Source: G963422745 sp963422745
Lineage (GTDB): Bacteria > Actinomycetota > Acidimicrobiia > Acidimicrobiales > Aldehydirespiratoraceae
DNA length: 64,000 nt
Reading direction: 5' to 3'
Assembly: GCA_963422745.1 (NCBI GenBank)
Contig: OY730477.1
Span: 1,302,001-1,366,000 of the forward strand
Shown: positions 52,554 through 60,300 of the stretch, piece after piece
Layout of the letters: every line of letters begins with the position of its first letter
Numbering within the stretch: position 1 is the stretch's first letter
The notes under the pieces: generated by a model
Database searches by the model: none
Told to the model about the DNA's origin: nothing
Seen by the model: the letters and a program-made list of their open reading frames with translations, nothing else
Made by a program: the position numbers and the translations under genes

Positions 52554-53504
52554 ATGAAGGTTGGATTCATCGGGCTGGGAAATGTGGGCTCCAAGCTCGC
52601 TGGTTCATTGTTGCGTAACGGTCATGATCTCACCGTCCGTGACCTGCACGCCGATGCGATGGCGCCGCTACTTGCGAAAGGTGCAGCCCCGGGTGAGTCG
52701 CCGAAGGCGATGGCGCGGGTCTGCGATGTCGTCATCACCTGCCTTCCCTCACCTCGCGCGTCGGCTGAGGTGATGCAGGGCCGCGACGGTCTGTTGGAAG
52801 GGTTCGGCCCCGGAAGCATCTGGACCGAGATGTCAACCACTGATTCCGCCGAGGTTCAGCGGCTCGGTGAGCTTGTCCGCGATGTTGGTGGCGAACCCAT
52901 CGACTGCCCAGTGTCGGGTGGATGCCATCGAGCCTCCACAGGCAACATCGCCATCTTTGCTGGCGGCGAACGATCCACGTTTGAGCGAACGCTGCCCGTG
53001 TTGGCTTGTATGGGTCGACAGATCCTGCACACCGGACCGCTGGGATCGGCATCAATTCTCAAGGTCGTCACCAACTATCTCGCCACGGCAAACCTGGTGA
53101 CGTTGTGTGAGGCGTTAGTGACCTCGTTGGCCGCCGGAATGGACCTGCAAACCACCTATGAGGCGATTCGTATCTCGTCGGGCAATTCCTTTGTGCACGA
53201 GACCGAGGGCCAGGTGATCCTCAACGGCAGCCGCAACATCAACTTCACTATGGATCTTGTGGTGAAAGACATGACACTGTTTCAGGCGGTCGCGGATCGC
53301 TCCGGTGTGCCCCTTGAGATCTCGCCGAAACTGCTTGAGATCTTCGAAGATGCCCGTGACCGCTACGGACCCCGCGAATGGTCACCCAACGTGATCCGAC
53401 GTCTCGAGGAGTCAACCGGCCTGTTGATTCGCGCGCCGGGATTCCCGTCCGAGATGATCGACCAGGACCCCGAACAGCCCGGTCTTGAGGTTCGCGTCCG
53501 GTAG
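52554..53504 (+). CDS. 3-hydroxyisobutyrate dehydrogenase-family NAD(P) oxidoreductase
   Basis: 316 residues. The N-terminal Rossmann loop is KVGFIGLGNVGSKLAGSLL; DCPVSGGCHRASTGNIAIFAGG is the substrate motif and the catalytic Lys lies in SASILKVVTNYLA. The family oxidises beta-hydroxyacids. GAGG (52542-52545) is ideally placed for the ATG at 52554; a GTG at 52545 is less likely. The neighbouring crotonase and acyl-CoA synthetase suggest branched-chain or similar acid breakdown. Confidence 0.88.
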   Translation: MKVGFIGLGNVGSKLAGSLLRNGHDLTVRDLHADAMAPLLAKGAAPGESPKAMARVCDVVITCLPSPRASAEVMQGRDGLLEGFGPGSIWTEMSTTDSAEVQRLGELVRDVGGEPIDCPVSGGCHRASTGNIAIFAGGERSTFERTLPVLACMGRQILHTGPLGSASILKVVTNYLATANLVTLCEALVTSLAAGMDLQTTYEAIRISSGNSFVHETEGQVILNGSRNINFTMDLVVKDMTLFQAVADRSGVPLEISPKLLEIFEDARDRYGPREWSPNVIRRLEESTGLLIRAPGFPSEMIDQDPEQPGLEVRVR

Positions 53505-53585
53505 CAGCGCCGAAGCTGGCCACAGCCTCGCCGGACACGAGTCACGCGTCACGAAACCAGCCACGATCAAATTGGGGTTCGCCAC

Positions 53586-53591
53586 TACGAT
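53586..53591 (+). promoter_or_regulatory. -10 box of thrH (leaderless)
   Basis: TACGAT ends 7 nt before the ATG at 53599, which decides against the in-frame codon at 53485. Confidence 0.4.
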
Positions 53592-53598
53592 CTCACCC

Positions 53599-54219
53599 AT
53601 GTGGCGCCAGACGCTGATCACCCTTGATGTTGAAGGAGTGCTGGTTCCAGAGGTTTGGATCAACCTGTCTCGCCGTACCGGTATCGAGACGTTGGCGGTC
53701 ACTACTCGTGATGAGCCCGACTACGACCGGCTGATGTTGCGGCGTCTGTCGCTCCTCGACGAGCACGGTGTGAACATGAGCGATCTGAGGGCGGTGCTCG
53801 CCGAGATGCGCCCTTTGCCGGGAGCCCGTGCATTCCTCGATGCGCTACGCGTCGACTATCAGGTCGTTTTGTTGAGCGACACCTTCGAGCAGTTCGCGGC
53901 ACCGCTCATGGAGCAGCTCGGCCAGCCCACGATCCTGTGTCACCGACTCAAGGTGGTGAACGACCATATCGTCGACTACGTGCCGCGAATCAATGATCAC
54001 AAGCGGCGCGCGGTTGAAGCGTTTGGAGCCTTGAACTATCGGGTGATCTCGGTGGGCGATTCCTACAACGACCTTTCGATGCTGCGGGCAGCCGATGCCG
54101 GTGCACTGGTGCATGCCCCGCCCAACGTGATCGCGGAGAACCCGGATCTGCCCGCCTTCTCCTGTTACTACGCTCTAAGGGAGTGGCTCGACACGGTGGC
54201 CCAGCTCAAGCGAGCCTGA
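53599..54219 (+). CDS. thrH: HAD phosphatase ThrH-like (phosphoserine phosphatase/homoserine kinase)
   Basis: 206 residues of HAD fold: the nucleophile region LDVEGVLVPEVWINL, motif II LLSDTF, and motif IV GDSYNDLSML. ThrH proteins hydrolyse phosphoserine and can pass phosphate to homoserine. The first motif usually reads DxE in ThrH (here LDVEG), which supports ThrH over SerB. The gene stands alone between the dehydrogenase and the peroxidase. Confidence 0.85.
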   Translation: MWRQTLITLDVEGVLVPEVWINLSRRTGIETLAVTTRDEPDYDRLMLRRLSLLDEHGVNMSDLRAVLAEMRPLPGARAFLDALRVDYQVVLLSDTFEQFAAPLMEQLGQPTILCHRLKVVNDHIVDYVPRINDHKRRAVEAFGALNYRVISVGDSYNDLSMLRAADAGALVHAPPNVIAENPDLPAFSCYYALREWLDTVAQLKRA

Positions 54220-54380
54220 AACCATACCGTGACAGCCACGCGACCTTGCCGAGTTCGACCCTTAGACCTACCGTCGGCACGGGCTCAGCGGAGAACCCCG
54301 AAGCTGAGGTAGCGCATCTCGTGTACTTGGCCTAAAGTCCGAACCACAAACCCGCCCGCGAAATAGGGGGAACCTCCCAA

Positions 54381-55295
54381 ATGGCAACCTCGCAGCCAGC
54401 GATCCTGATGGATCTGCAGAAGTACCAGTGGTACGTGCACATGAGTCGGACTGATGGGGCCGATCTCGGTGCAATCAGGCAGGCACTCAAAGATGCCCAA
54501 GCCGACGCCGAATCACAGGGTGTCAACCTTTGTCTCCTCGTCGGCCCGACCCTGGCCTCCGACTTGGGGATCGAAACCGACGGGGACTTTCAGCCCTACC
54601 CCGGATATGAGAGCCCTGACGGCACAAAGGTTGCCAAGGGAACCCAAGAAGAGTTGCTGTTGTGGCTCCACCACGACGACAAGGATCTGATCTGGGAGGT
54701 ACAGCACACCGCCCGTCGTGCCCTCGCCGGTCAAATGACCGTGGCCCGCGAGACTCCCACCTTCATCTACAAGAACAGCCTTGATCTCACAGGTCACATT
54801 GATGGAACTGGCAACCCCGAACCGCAAGATCAGCGTGATCGCGGTATTATTGACGACGGCCAACCCGGGGAGGGCGGCTCATACTGCATCGCCCAGCGTT
54901 GGGTCCATGACATGGACTTCTGGGCGACGTTGAGCCTCCAAGAAGAGGAAAACACCTTCGGTCGCACCAAAGCGGACTCTGTCAAGCTCGCCGAGCAGGT
55001 GCCGCGCTCGCATCTTTCCCACGTCGAACTGCGCGATGGCGCCACTGCTGATGAGTCCACACCCAAACGAGGCGAGATGGTGCGCCGATCCACGCCGTAC
55101 GCCTTTCATGATGGCACCGTCGGTTTGTACTTCATGGGTTTCTGCAAGACCCAGGCCCCACTCAGGGAACGAATGGAGGCTATGTACGGCAACAACGGTG
55201 AGCCAACCGACGCCATCACTGACTACTCAACACCGGCCTCAGGCTCCTACTATTTCGCACCGTCCGTGGAGGCGCTCGCCGCTGCGCTCGGCTGA
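54381..55295 (+). CDS. DyP-type haem peroxidase
   Basis: 304 residues with the DyP motif as GHIDGTGNPEPQ (GxxDG), the proximal His region RSHLSHVEL and the distal-Arg segment VRRSTPYAF. It resembles the cytoplasmic YfeX-like (class P) branch, with no Tat signal and no cargo tail for encapsulin. It uses hydrogen peroxide on dyes, porphyrins or other donors. GGGGGA lies 9 nt before the ATG. 161 bp separate it from thrH; no gene is seen there. Confidence 0.9.
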   Translation: MATSQPAILMDLQKYQWYVHMSRTDGADLGAIRQALKDAQADAESQGVNLCLLVGPTLASDLGIETDGDFQPYPGYESPDGTKVAKGTQEELLLWLHHDDKDLIWEVQHTARRALAGQMTVARETPTFIYKNSLDLTGHIDGTGNPEPQDQRDRGIIDDGQPGEGGSYCIAQRWVHDMDFWATLSLQEEENTFGRTKADSVKLAEQVPRSHLSHVELRDGATADESTPKRGEMVRRSTPYAFHDGTVGLYFMGFCKTQAPLRERMEAMYGNNGEPTDAITDYSTPASGSYYFAPSVEALAAALG

Positions 55296-55368
55296 GTCAA
55301 TCCAAGCTCGCATGGGCGGCTGACCCGATCAGGGCGCAGCCGCCCATCGACAGATAAGTGTTTGGCAC

Positions 55369-55887
55369 ATGAACGAAGTTCCGCGCGTAGCAGGCCTCAC
55401 CGCGAAGTTCAGCAACGTTGATGACGGTGTGATCCCGTTCATCGCAGTTCGTAGTCAACGAAACGCCGACGGCAGCGAATCACATGTGTGGGAAAAGTGG
55501 GTTGCGTTCTCAGTTGAGCCGTTGTATCTGGCGCTGTTCGCACGCTGGGATCCGGGCATGATCGTCCGCCATCACGGGCATTTCAGCCCCCATACGATCC
55601 TCGTGCTCAAAGGATCGTTTCGTTGCGGCGACGTTCAACTCGGACCCGGCAGCCACATTGAGTTGCCGTTCGGTGCGTCGTTCGGGCCGTTCATGGCGGG
55701 GCCGCAAGGGGTTGAGTTGTATGAGGTGATGATGGGCGACCCGAGAAGCTGGAGCGACGACCCTGACAGCCTTCGTCGTTGGCTTGACGACCACGGTGCC
55801 GAACAGCTTCCCGATCCTCCCGTTGAGCTGCCTGGCGGTCTGGAGGATCTTCGAGCGGTTTTTTCCCATGGTGGGGACCGGCTCTGA
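55369..55887 (+). CDS. Cupin-fold protein
   Basis: 172 residues. The core MIVRHHGHFSPHTILVLKGSF with GPGSHIELPFGASFGPFMAG gives a single cupin barrel; the His cluster (HHGH) is a likely metal site. The family is catalytically diverse and often regulatory, so I do not assign a reaction. A TAAGTG box lies about 8 nt before the ATG. It ends 9 bp before the envelope lipoprotein gene. Confidence 0.7.
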   Translation: MNEVPRVAGLTAKFSNVDDGVIPFIAVRSQRNADGSESHVWEKWVAFSVEPLYLALFARWDPGMIVRHHGHFSPHTILVLKGSFRCGDVQLGPGSHIELPFGASFGPFMAGPQGVELYEVMMGDPRSWSDDPDSLRRWLDDHGAEQLPDPPVELPGGLEDLRAVFSHGGDRL

Positions 55888-55896
55888 CGCGCGATC

Positions 55897-56862
55897 GTGG
55901 CGTCGGACCAACATGTAAGGCATAGAACGGCGAACGCCTCGTCAGTCGTGTTCTCCGCTGAATTGCCAGAGGATGCACCTGAGGGTTTCAGTGTTCGGCC
56001 GCCTACGCCGTCTCGGCTCTTGGCTAGATCATTCGCAGGTCTGTGGATGGTCGTCTTCATATTGTCGGGCTGCGCTGTAGGTGCCGGGAACACTGATGGT
56101 TCCGCCAACCCAACGGACCACGAGCACAGCGACGGCATCTTGGACCCTGCAGGCACCGGTCACGACCACCACGGCACTACCGAATGGGATGGCCAGCGGA
56201 TCCCGACGATTGAGGTGCAGGTCCAAGCCGATACTGAGGGTGGGGTGAATGTCGGGGTCGCTACCACCGACTTCGTGGTGGAACCCCCAAGCGCCTCAAC
56301 CGGTCATATCGCCGGGCAGGGCCATTTCCATCTGTTAATCGACGGTGTGAAGACTCAGAGGTTCTACAACGATTGGGTCCATGTCCCCGGTGTTCCCGCT
56401 GGTGAGGTGGAGATCAAGGTTGGACTGTCCACCAACGACCACCGCACCTACACGCTCAACGGCGAGCCGATCACCGATGCGGTTGTTTTTGTTGTTCCTG
56501 AGCATTCCCATAGCAGCCACAGCCATGAGCGCGCAGCGATGGAGGTGGTGGGCACCGCGCCCGTCTTGGGGATGTCGGTATGGCCCGACCCCGAATCCGG
56601 TTTCAATGTTGTTGTGTCGGTCCAGGGGCTAGCGCTGGAGCCTCGGGCCGTGGGAGGCGAACATGCCGATGGTGAAGGACACCTACACCTCTACGCCAAC
56701 GGGCTGAAGATTGCACGCCTGTACGGCACCGCCGTGCACGTTCCCGAGATTGGCGAAGGCGACGTTGAGCTGACCGTGGCTGCGTTCACCAATGATCACC
56801 GACCATATGTCATTGATGGTTCCCCCGTTGAGGTGACCACGATCGTTACCGTCGACTCGTGA
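55897..56862 (+). CDS. His-rich repeat lipoprotein, probable metal-binding envelope protein
   Basis: 321 residues from GTG 55897, or about 280 from TTG 56020, which gives a more normal lipoprotein signal (VVFILSGC lipobox). The mature part opens His-rich (DHEHS, HDHHG) and contains two copies of a domain with G-H-x-H-L, an x-x-G-x-K turn, VHVP and NDHRxYxxxG (about 130-185 and 250-315), joined by another His cluster (HSHSSHSHE). I do not know a named family. It overlaps the next gene by 4 bp. Confidence 0.7.
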   Translation: MASDQHVRHRTANASSVVFSAELPEDAPEGFSVRPPTPSRLLARSFAGLWMVVFILSGCAVGAGNTDGSANPTDHEHSDGILDPAGTGHDHHGTTEWDGQRIPTIEVQVQADTEGGVNVGVATTDFVVEPPSASTGHIAGQGHFHLLIDGVKTQRFYNDWVHVPGVPAGEVEIKVGLSTNDHRTYTLNGEPITDAVVFVVPEHSHSSHSHERAAMEVVGTAPVLGMSVWPDPESGFNVVVSVQGLALEPRAVGGEHADGEGHLHLYANGLKIARLYGTAVHVPEIGEGDVELTVAAFTNDHRPYVIDGSPVEVTTIVTVDS

Positions 56863-57230
56863 AAAGCCACCGGTGGTCATCATCTGTGATAGTCGCCGTG
56901 GTGTTTGTGGTCGCCGTTCATGTTGGCGCCTGCGGTGCGGACCCGGAGCCTCCCAGCAGCGGCGAACAACCGGACTCTGTGATCGAACTGGAGATCTTTG
57001 ATGGTGAGCTGGTCGACGGCCCGGTGCGGCGTCGGGTTCCGCTCGGCGGTTCTGTGACAATCAACGTCACCGGCAACACCAACGAGGTCGTACATGTGCA
57101 TGGCTATGACCTCTTCTTGAAACCTGTCAACGGCGAGGGCGCGCTTGGTTTCGATGCGCTCATCCCGGGACGATTCGAGATCGAACTTGAGGGCACCGGT
57201 CGACTCTTGGCCGAGTTGACGGTGTCATGA
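56859..57230 (+). CDS. Small cupredoxin-like lipoprotein
   Basis: 123 residues: signal peptide with lipobox HVGAC, then a single beta domain with IELEIFDGELVDGPVRRRVP, VTINVTGNTNEVVHVHGYDLF and a C-terminal GRFEIELEGTGRLLAELTV. The fold pattern resembles cupredoxins; HVHGYD could supply a ligand, but a full copper set (His-Cys-His-Met) is not visible. GTG start and ATG of the next gene both overlap neighbouring stops, so three proteins are made in step. Confidence 0.68.
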   Translation: MKSHRWSSSVIVAVVFVVAVHVGACGADPEPPSSGEQPDSVIELEIFDGELVDGPVRRRVPLGGSVTINVTGNTNEVVHVHGYDLFLKPVNGEGALGFDALIPGRFEIELEGTGRLLAELTVS

Positions 57231-58705
57231 GCCTGGGTTGTGACAAAACACCCGTACACGACCTGAGAATCGGATCTAGGACCTCAACAAGCTCCCTTAG
57301 GCTGCTGATCTTTATCACAGCAGTCGTGATGGTGGTGTTGGTTGCTTCGCCTGTGTCAGCTCACGGCGTGGGCGGGCGTACCGATTTGCCACTGCCCGCC
57401 TGGCAACTCGCATGGGTGGCCGGATTCGCGGTGGCATGCTCGTTTGTGGCCCTCGGAGCGTGGTGGGCTGAGCCTCGCCTCGCCCGCGCCGCTGTGGGTC
57501 GGGCTCTATTGGGTTACCAAGCGCCTGTGGGGACCGGGCTGCGTGTGGTCGCAAAGTTGGCAGGGTTGTTCGCGTTCGGGGTGCTTTTGTACGCATCTTG
57601 GTGGGGGAATCCGAACTCTGCGGTGAACATCGCAGAAGATGCCTTTCTGATCTGGTTCTGGGTCGGGATGCAGGTATTGTCGATCCTGATCGGTGACGTC
57701 TGGAGGTTGTTCAATCCCTACATCACGATCGTTGAAACCGCTGCTTGGGTGAAAGCACGGCTCCGCACTGCCGAGATATCGCCTAGCGGCAGCGAGCCAG
57801 CTCGCATCCGCAGCGAGACAGAGCCCATTGACCGACCGAATGGATCCTTGTGGTTCGCGACCGTAGCGATCGCTGTGTATCTGTGGTACGAACTCGCCTA
57901 TCACGGTCCTGGTAGCCCGCGATCAATTGCCGTGTTCGTAACCATCTACAGCCTGGTAATGCTCGGTGGCGCCGCGTTCAGGGGTCGGGACTTTGTCCGC
58001 AGGGCCGACGGGTTCGCGGTGCTGTTTAACCTGTTTGCGCACATCGCCCCGTTTCTTGCCTCCGAAGGCCGGATACGAGTCCGCTGGCCGCTGTCGGGTT
58101 TGTTGGTTCTGCCCAAGATCGCCGCCACTGTCCCGTTCGTTGTGGTTGTGTTGGGTTCAACCACCTTTGATGGGTTCACCCGTAGCCAGTTTTGGTTCGA
58201 TCTCACAGGAGCAACGACGGGTTGGAGTCGCACTTTCAGCTATACGGTCGGTCTCGCTGTGATCATCGGCCTTGTGGGACTTGCCTACGCCCTGGCGGTG
58301 TCGATCATGGCCGCCATCACCGGCGATCAGCCCTCCGAACTCAGCCAAGTCATCGGCCCGACGCTGATACCGATCGCCGCGGCGTATGCCGTCGCTCACT
58401 ATTTCAGCCTTGGGGTGCTGGAAGGTCAGGGGATGTTCTCAGCGGTGAGCGATCCGTTTGGCCTGGGTTGGGACTTGTTTGGAACCGCGGATAACGCAAT
58501 CGACTGGACGGTCCTGTCTCCGTCTGTCATTGCCTGGGTGCAGACATCGGCGATAGCGGTCGGCCATGTCATGGCCGTGGCCGCTGCTCACGACTGCGCT
58601 GTCGACCGGTACCCGTACCGCACCGCCATACGTTCTCAGTACCCGATGCTGACCCTGATGATCCTTTACACGGTTGTTGGTTTGTTGTTGTTGCTCGGCG
58701 GCTGA
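57227..58705 (+). CDS. Polytopic membrane protein of a three-gene envelope operon
   Basis: 492 residues with about 11 hydrophobic helices. After an N-terminal signal-like helix comes SAHGVGGRTDLPLPAW, a pattern I recall from actinobacterial membrane proteins that databases label fenitrothion hydrolase; that label is unproven and I do not adopt it. Conserved-looking His residues occur (AYHG, AHYF, GHVMAVAAAHD). Coupled to the cupredoxin-like gene. Its last 18 codons and stop are duplicated in frame 84 bp downstream. Confidence 0.7.
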   Translation: MSLGCDKTPVHDLRIGSRTSTSSLRLLIFITAVVMVVLVASPVSAHGVGGRTDLPLPAWQLAWVAGFAVACSFVALGAWWAEPRLARAAVGRALLGYQAPVGTGLRVVAKLAGLFAFGVLLYASWWGNPNSAVNIAEDAFLIWFWVGMQVLSILIGDVWRLFNPYITIVETAAWVKARLRTAEISPSGSEPARIRSETEPIDRPNGSLWFATVAIAVYLWYELAYHGPGSPRSIAVFVTIYSLVMLGGAAFRGRDFVRRADGFAVLFNLFAHIAPFLASEGRIRVRWPLSGLLVLPKIAATVPFVVVVLGSTTFDGFTRSQFWFDLTGATTGWSRTFSYTVGLAVIIGLVGLAYALAVSIMAAITGDQPSELSQVIGPTLIPIAAAYAVAHYFSLGVLEGQGMFSAVSDPFGLGWDLFGTADNAIDWTVLSPSVIAWVQTSAIAVGHVMAVAAAHDCAVDRYPYRTAIRSQYPMLTLMILYTVVGLLLLLGG

Positions 58706-58815
58706 GAGACTGATTCGCAGGGGTTGGCCTGGCTGATCCTGATGATCCTTTACACGGTCGTCGGTCTGTTGTTGCTGCTCGGCGGCTGAGAGACTGATTC
58801 GCAGAGGCTGACTTG
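58648..58815. repeat. 84-bp in-frame tandem duplication of the 3' end of the membrane-protein gene
   Basis: Copy 1 at 58648-58731 includes the last 18 codons and TGA; copy 2 at 58732-58815 repeats them 28 codons later in the same frame, again ending TGA. Over the 18 codons five bases differ: four are silent (GTT/GTC twice, TTG/CTG twice) and one is Thr to Ile. All five are C/T changes. Confidence 0.93.
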
Positions 58816-58883
58816 GTGGAGACCCGCGACGAACGGTTGTTCAATGACCGGTCGTTTTGATACTGAGACCCTACGGTTGGGAT

Positions 58884-59555
58884 ATGGGTCCAGGCGAACA
58901 GGCGCTGGTGATAGGTGCTGGCAACACGCACGTGCCCGAAGCCATTGCGGAACGCGCCGACTTGGTAATCGCAGCTGACGGCGGTTTGCACACCGCCCAA
59001 CGCCAAGGGCTGAAGGTGCATATCGTGGTCGGTGATTTCGATTCGGTGAGTTCGTCGGCACTTGAGCGCGCACGCAGGTCCGGTGCGGAGATTCAACGGC
59101 ACCGAACCGACAAGGACTACAACGACCTTGAGTTGGCCCTTCAGGTGGCACGCGACCGGGTTCGCCGGGTGCATGTCGTGGTTGATGCAGGCGGGCGCCT
59201 TGATCATGCGCTCGCCAATGTGGCGCTGCTTGGATCGCCGACCCTCGCAGCAATAGAAGTCGACGCCACGATCGGCGAAACGCCAGCCTGGGTGATCAGA
59301 CCGGGGATGCCCAGGCAGCTTCCGCTCGGTGTAGGGGAGCACCTTGGATTGTTGGCGTTGGGTGGGCCAGCACGGCGGGTTTTCACCCGAGGGGTTCGTT
59401 ATCGTCTACACCGAGAGGATCTGTGGCCGTTTGAGGCGAGGGGAACCGCCAACGAAGTGACTGAGGACTACCCGAAGGTCAGACTTGGTGAAGGGGTCTT
59501 GTTGGCGCTCAGCGCGCCCACGCCCACCAACGACCATCGCGGTTCTGTAGCTTGA
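58884..59555 (+). CDS. Thiamine pyrophosphokinase-like protein
   Basis: About 223 residues. Motifs of the family: ADLVIAADGGLH, VGDFDSV, DKDYNDLELAL and DAGGRLDHALANV, the last two forming the Mg-pyrophosphate and thiamine sites. It would form thiamine diphosphate from thiamine and ATP. The ATG at 58884, 6 nt after TACGGT (58872-58877), is preferred to 58857. Its last 47 bp overlap the 3' end of the opposing ABC ATPase gene. Confidence 0.85.
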   Translation: MGPGEQALVIGAGNTHVPEAIAERADLVIAADGGLHTAQRQGLKVHIVVGDFDSVSSSALERARRSGAEIQRHRTDKDYNDLELALQVARDRVRRVHVVVDAGGRLDHALANVALLGSPTLAAIEVDATIGETPAWVIRPGMPRQLPLGVGEHLGLLALGGPARRVFTRGVRYRLHREDLWPFEARGTANEVTEDYPKVRLGEGVLLALSAPTPTNDHRGSVA

Positions 59556-60300
59556 GGTCGATTCCGAAGCAGGCCGTGAGGTTTGCCTCAGTGAGTGTTT
59601 CGGTTATAGACCCCTGGGCCAGGATTCGGCCTTGGGTCATCAACAGCAGGTGCGTGAACGAAGCCGGGATCTCCTCAACGTGATGCGTGACCAGCACAAT
59701 CGGGGGTGTCGCAGCGTCACGGGCTAGATCATCGAGAGTGCGCAGCAGCGACTCGCGTCCGGCGAGGTCCAAGGCCGCTGTGGGTTCGTCCAACAGGATC
59801 AGTCCCGGCTCCGCGAAAAGGGCACGAGCCAACAACACGCGCTGGCGTTCCCCCGACGACAGCGTCACGAACCGACGGTCGGCGAGGTGTCCGATCCCCA
59901 CCCGATCCAAGGTAACCCGGGCCCGGTCCTCGTCGGAGATGCAGTATTGATGCCACCACGGTTCCAAGGCGGCGTTGATGGCCGTCTTCACCACGTCCAC
60001 TACTCCCAGCGTCGGGCGCAACATGTCGGCCATCGCCGCGCTGGTCAACCCGATCCGGCTCCGATGCCTACGAACATCGACATGTCCCAGCGTCTCGCCC
60101 AGCACCTCCACAGAACCCTTCGAGGGATGAAGCCACATTGACGCAACCCGAATCAAAGTCGTCTTCCCGCAGCCGTTGGGACCGAGAACTACCCAGCGTT
60201 GCGAATCGGTAACGCTGAAGTCGATACCGTCGAGCACGGTCGTGTCGCCGATCACACGCGTGACCCCTTTGAGTCGCAAAACCGGCGGCGCATCGCTCAT
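59509..60300 (-). CDS. ABC transporter ATP-binding protein
   Basis: 263 residues: Walker A GPNGCGKTTLIRVA, signature LSSGERQRVLLARAL, Walker B LILLDEPTAALD and the H-loop VTHHVEE. No permease is adjacent; relatives of this size (YlmA-like) often stand alone. The ATG at 60300 overlaps the stop of the exporter gene, so the three ABC genes form one unit. It overlaps the convergent thiamine pyrophosphokinase gene by 47 bp. Confidence 0.88.
   Translation of the reverse strand: MSDAPPVLRLKGVTRVIGDTTVLDGIDFSVTDSQRWVVLGPNGCGKTTLIRVASMWLHPSKGSVEVLGETLGHVDVRRHRSRIGLTSAAMADMLRPTLGVVDVVKTAINAALEPWWHQYCISDEDRARVTLDRVGIGHLADRRFVTLSSGERQRVLLARALFAEPGLILLDEPTAALDLAGRESLLRTLDDLARDAATPPIVLVTHHVEEIPASFTHLLLMTQGRILAQGSITETLTEANLTACFGIDLKLQNRDGRWWAWAR

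Noticed and set aside
54381..55295. Encapsulin cargo peroxidase
   Set aside because: No encapsulin shell gene is adjacent and no C-terminal targeting tail is visible after the DyP core.
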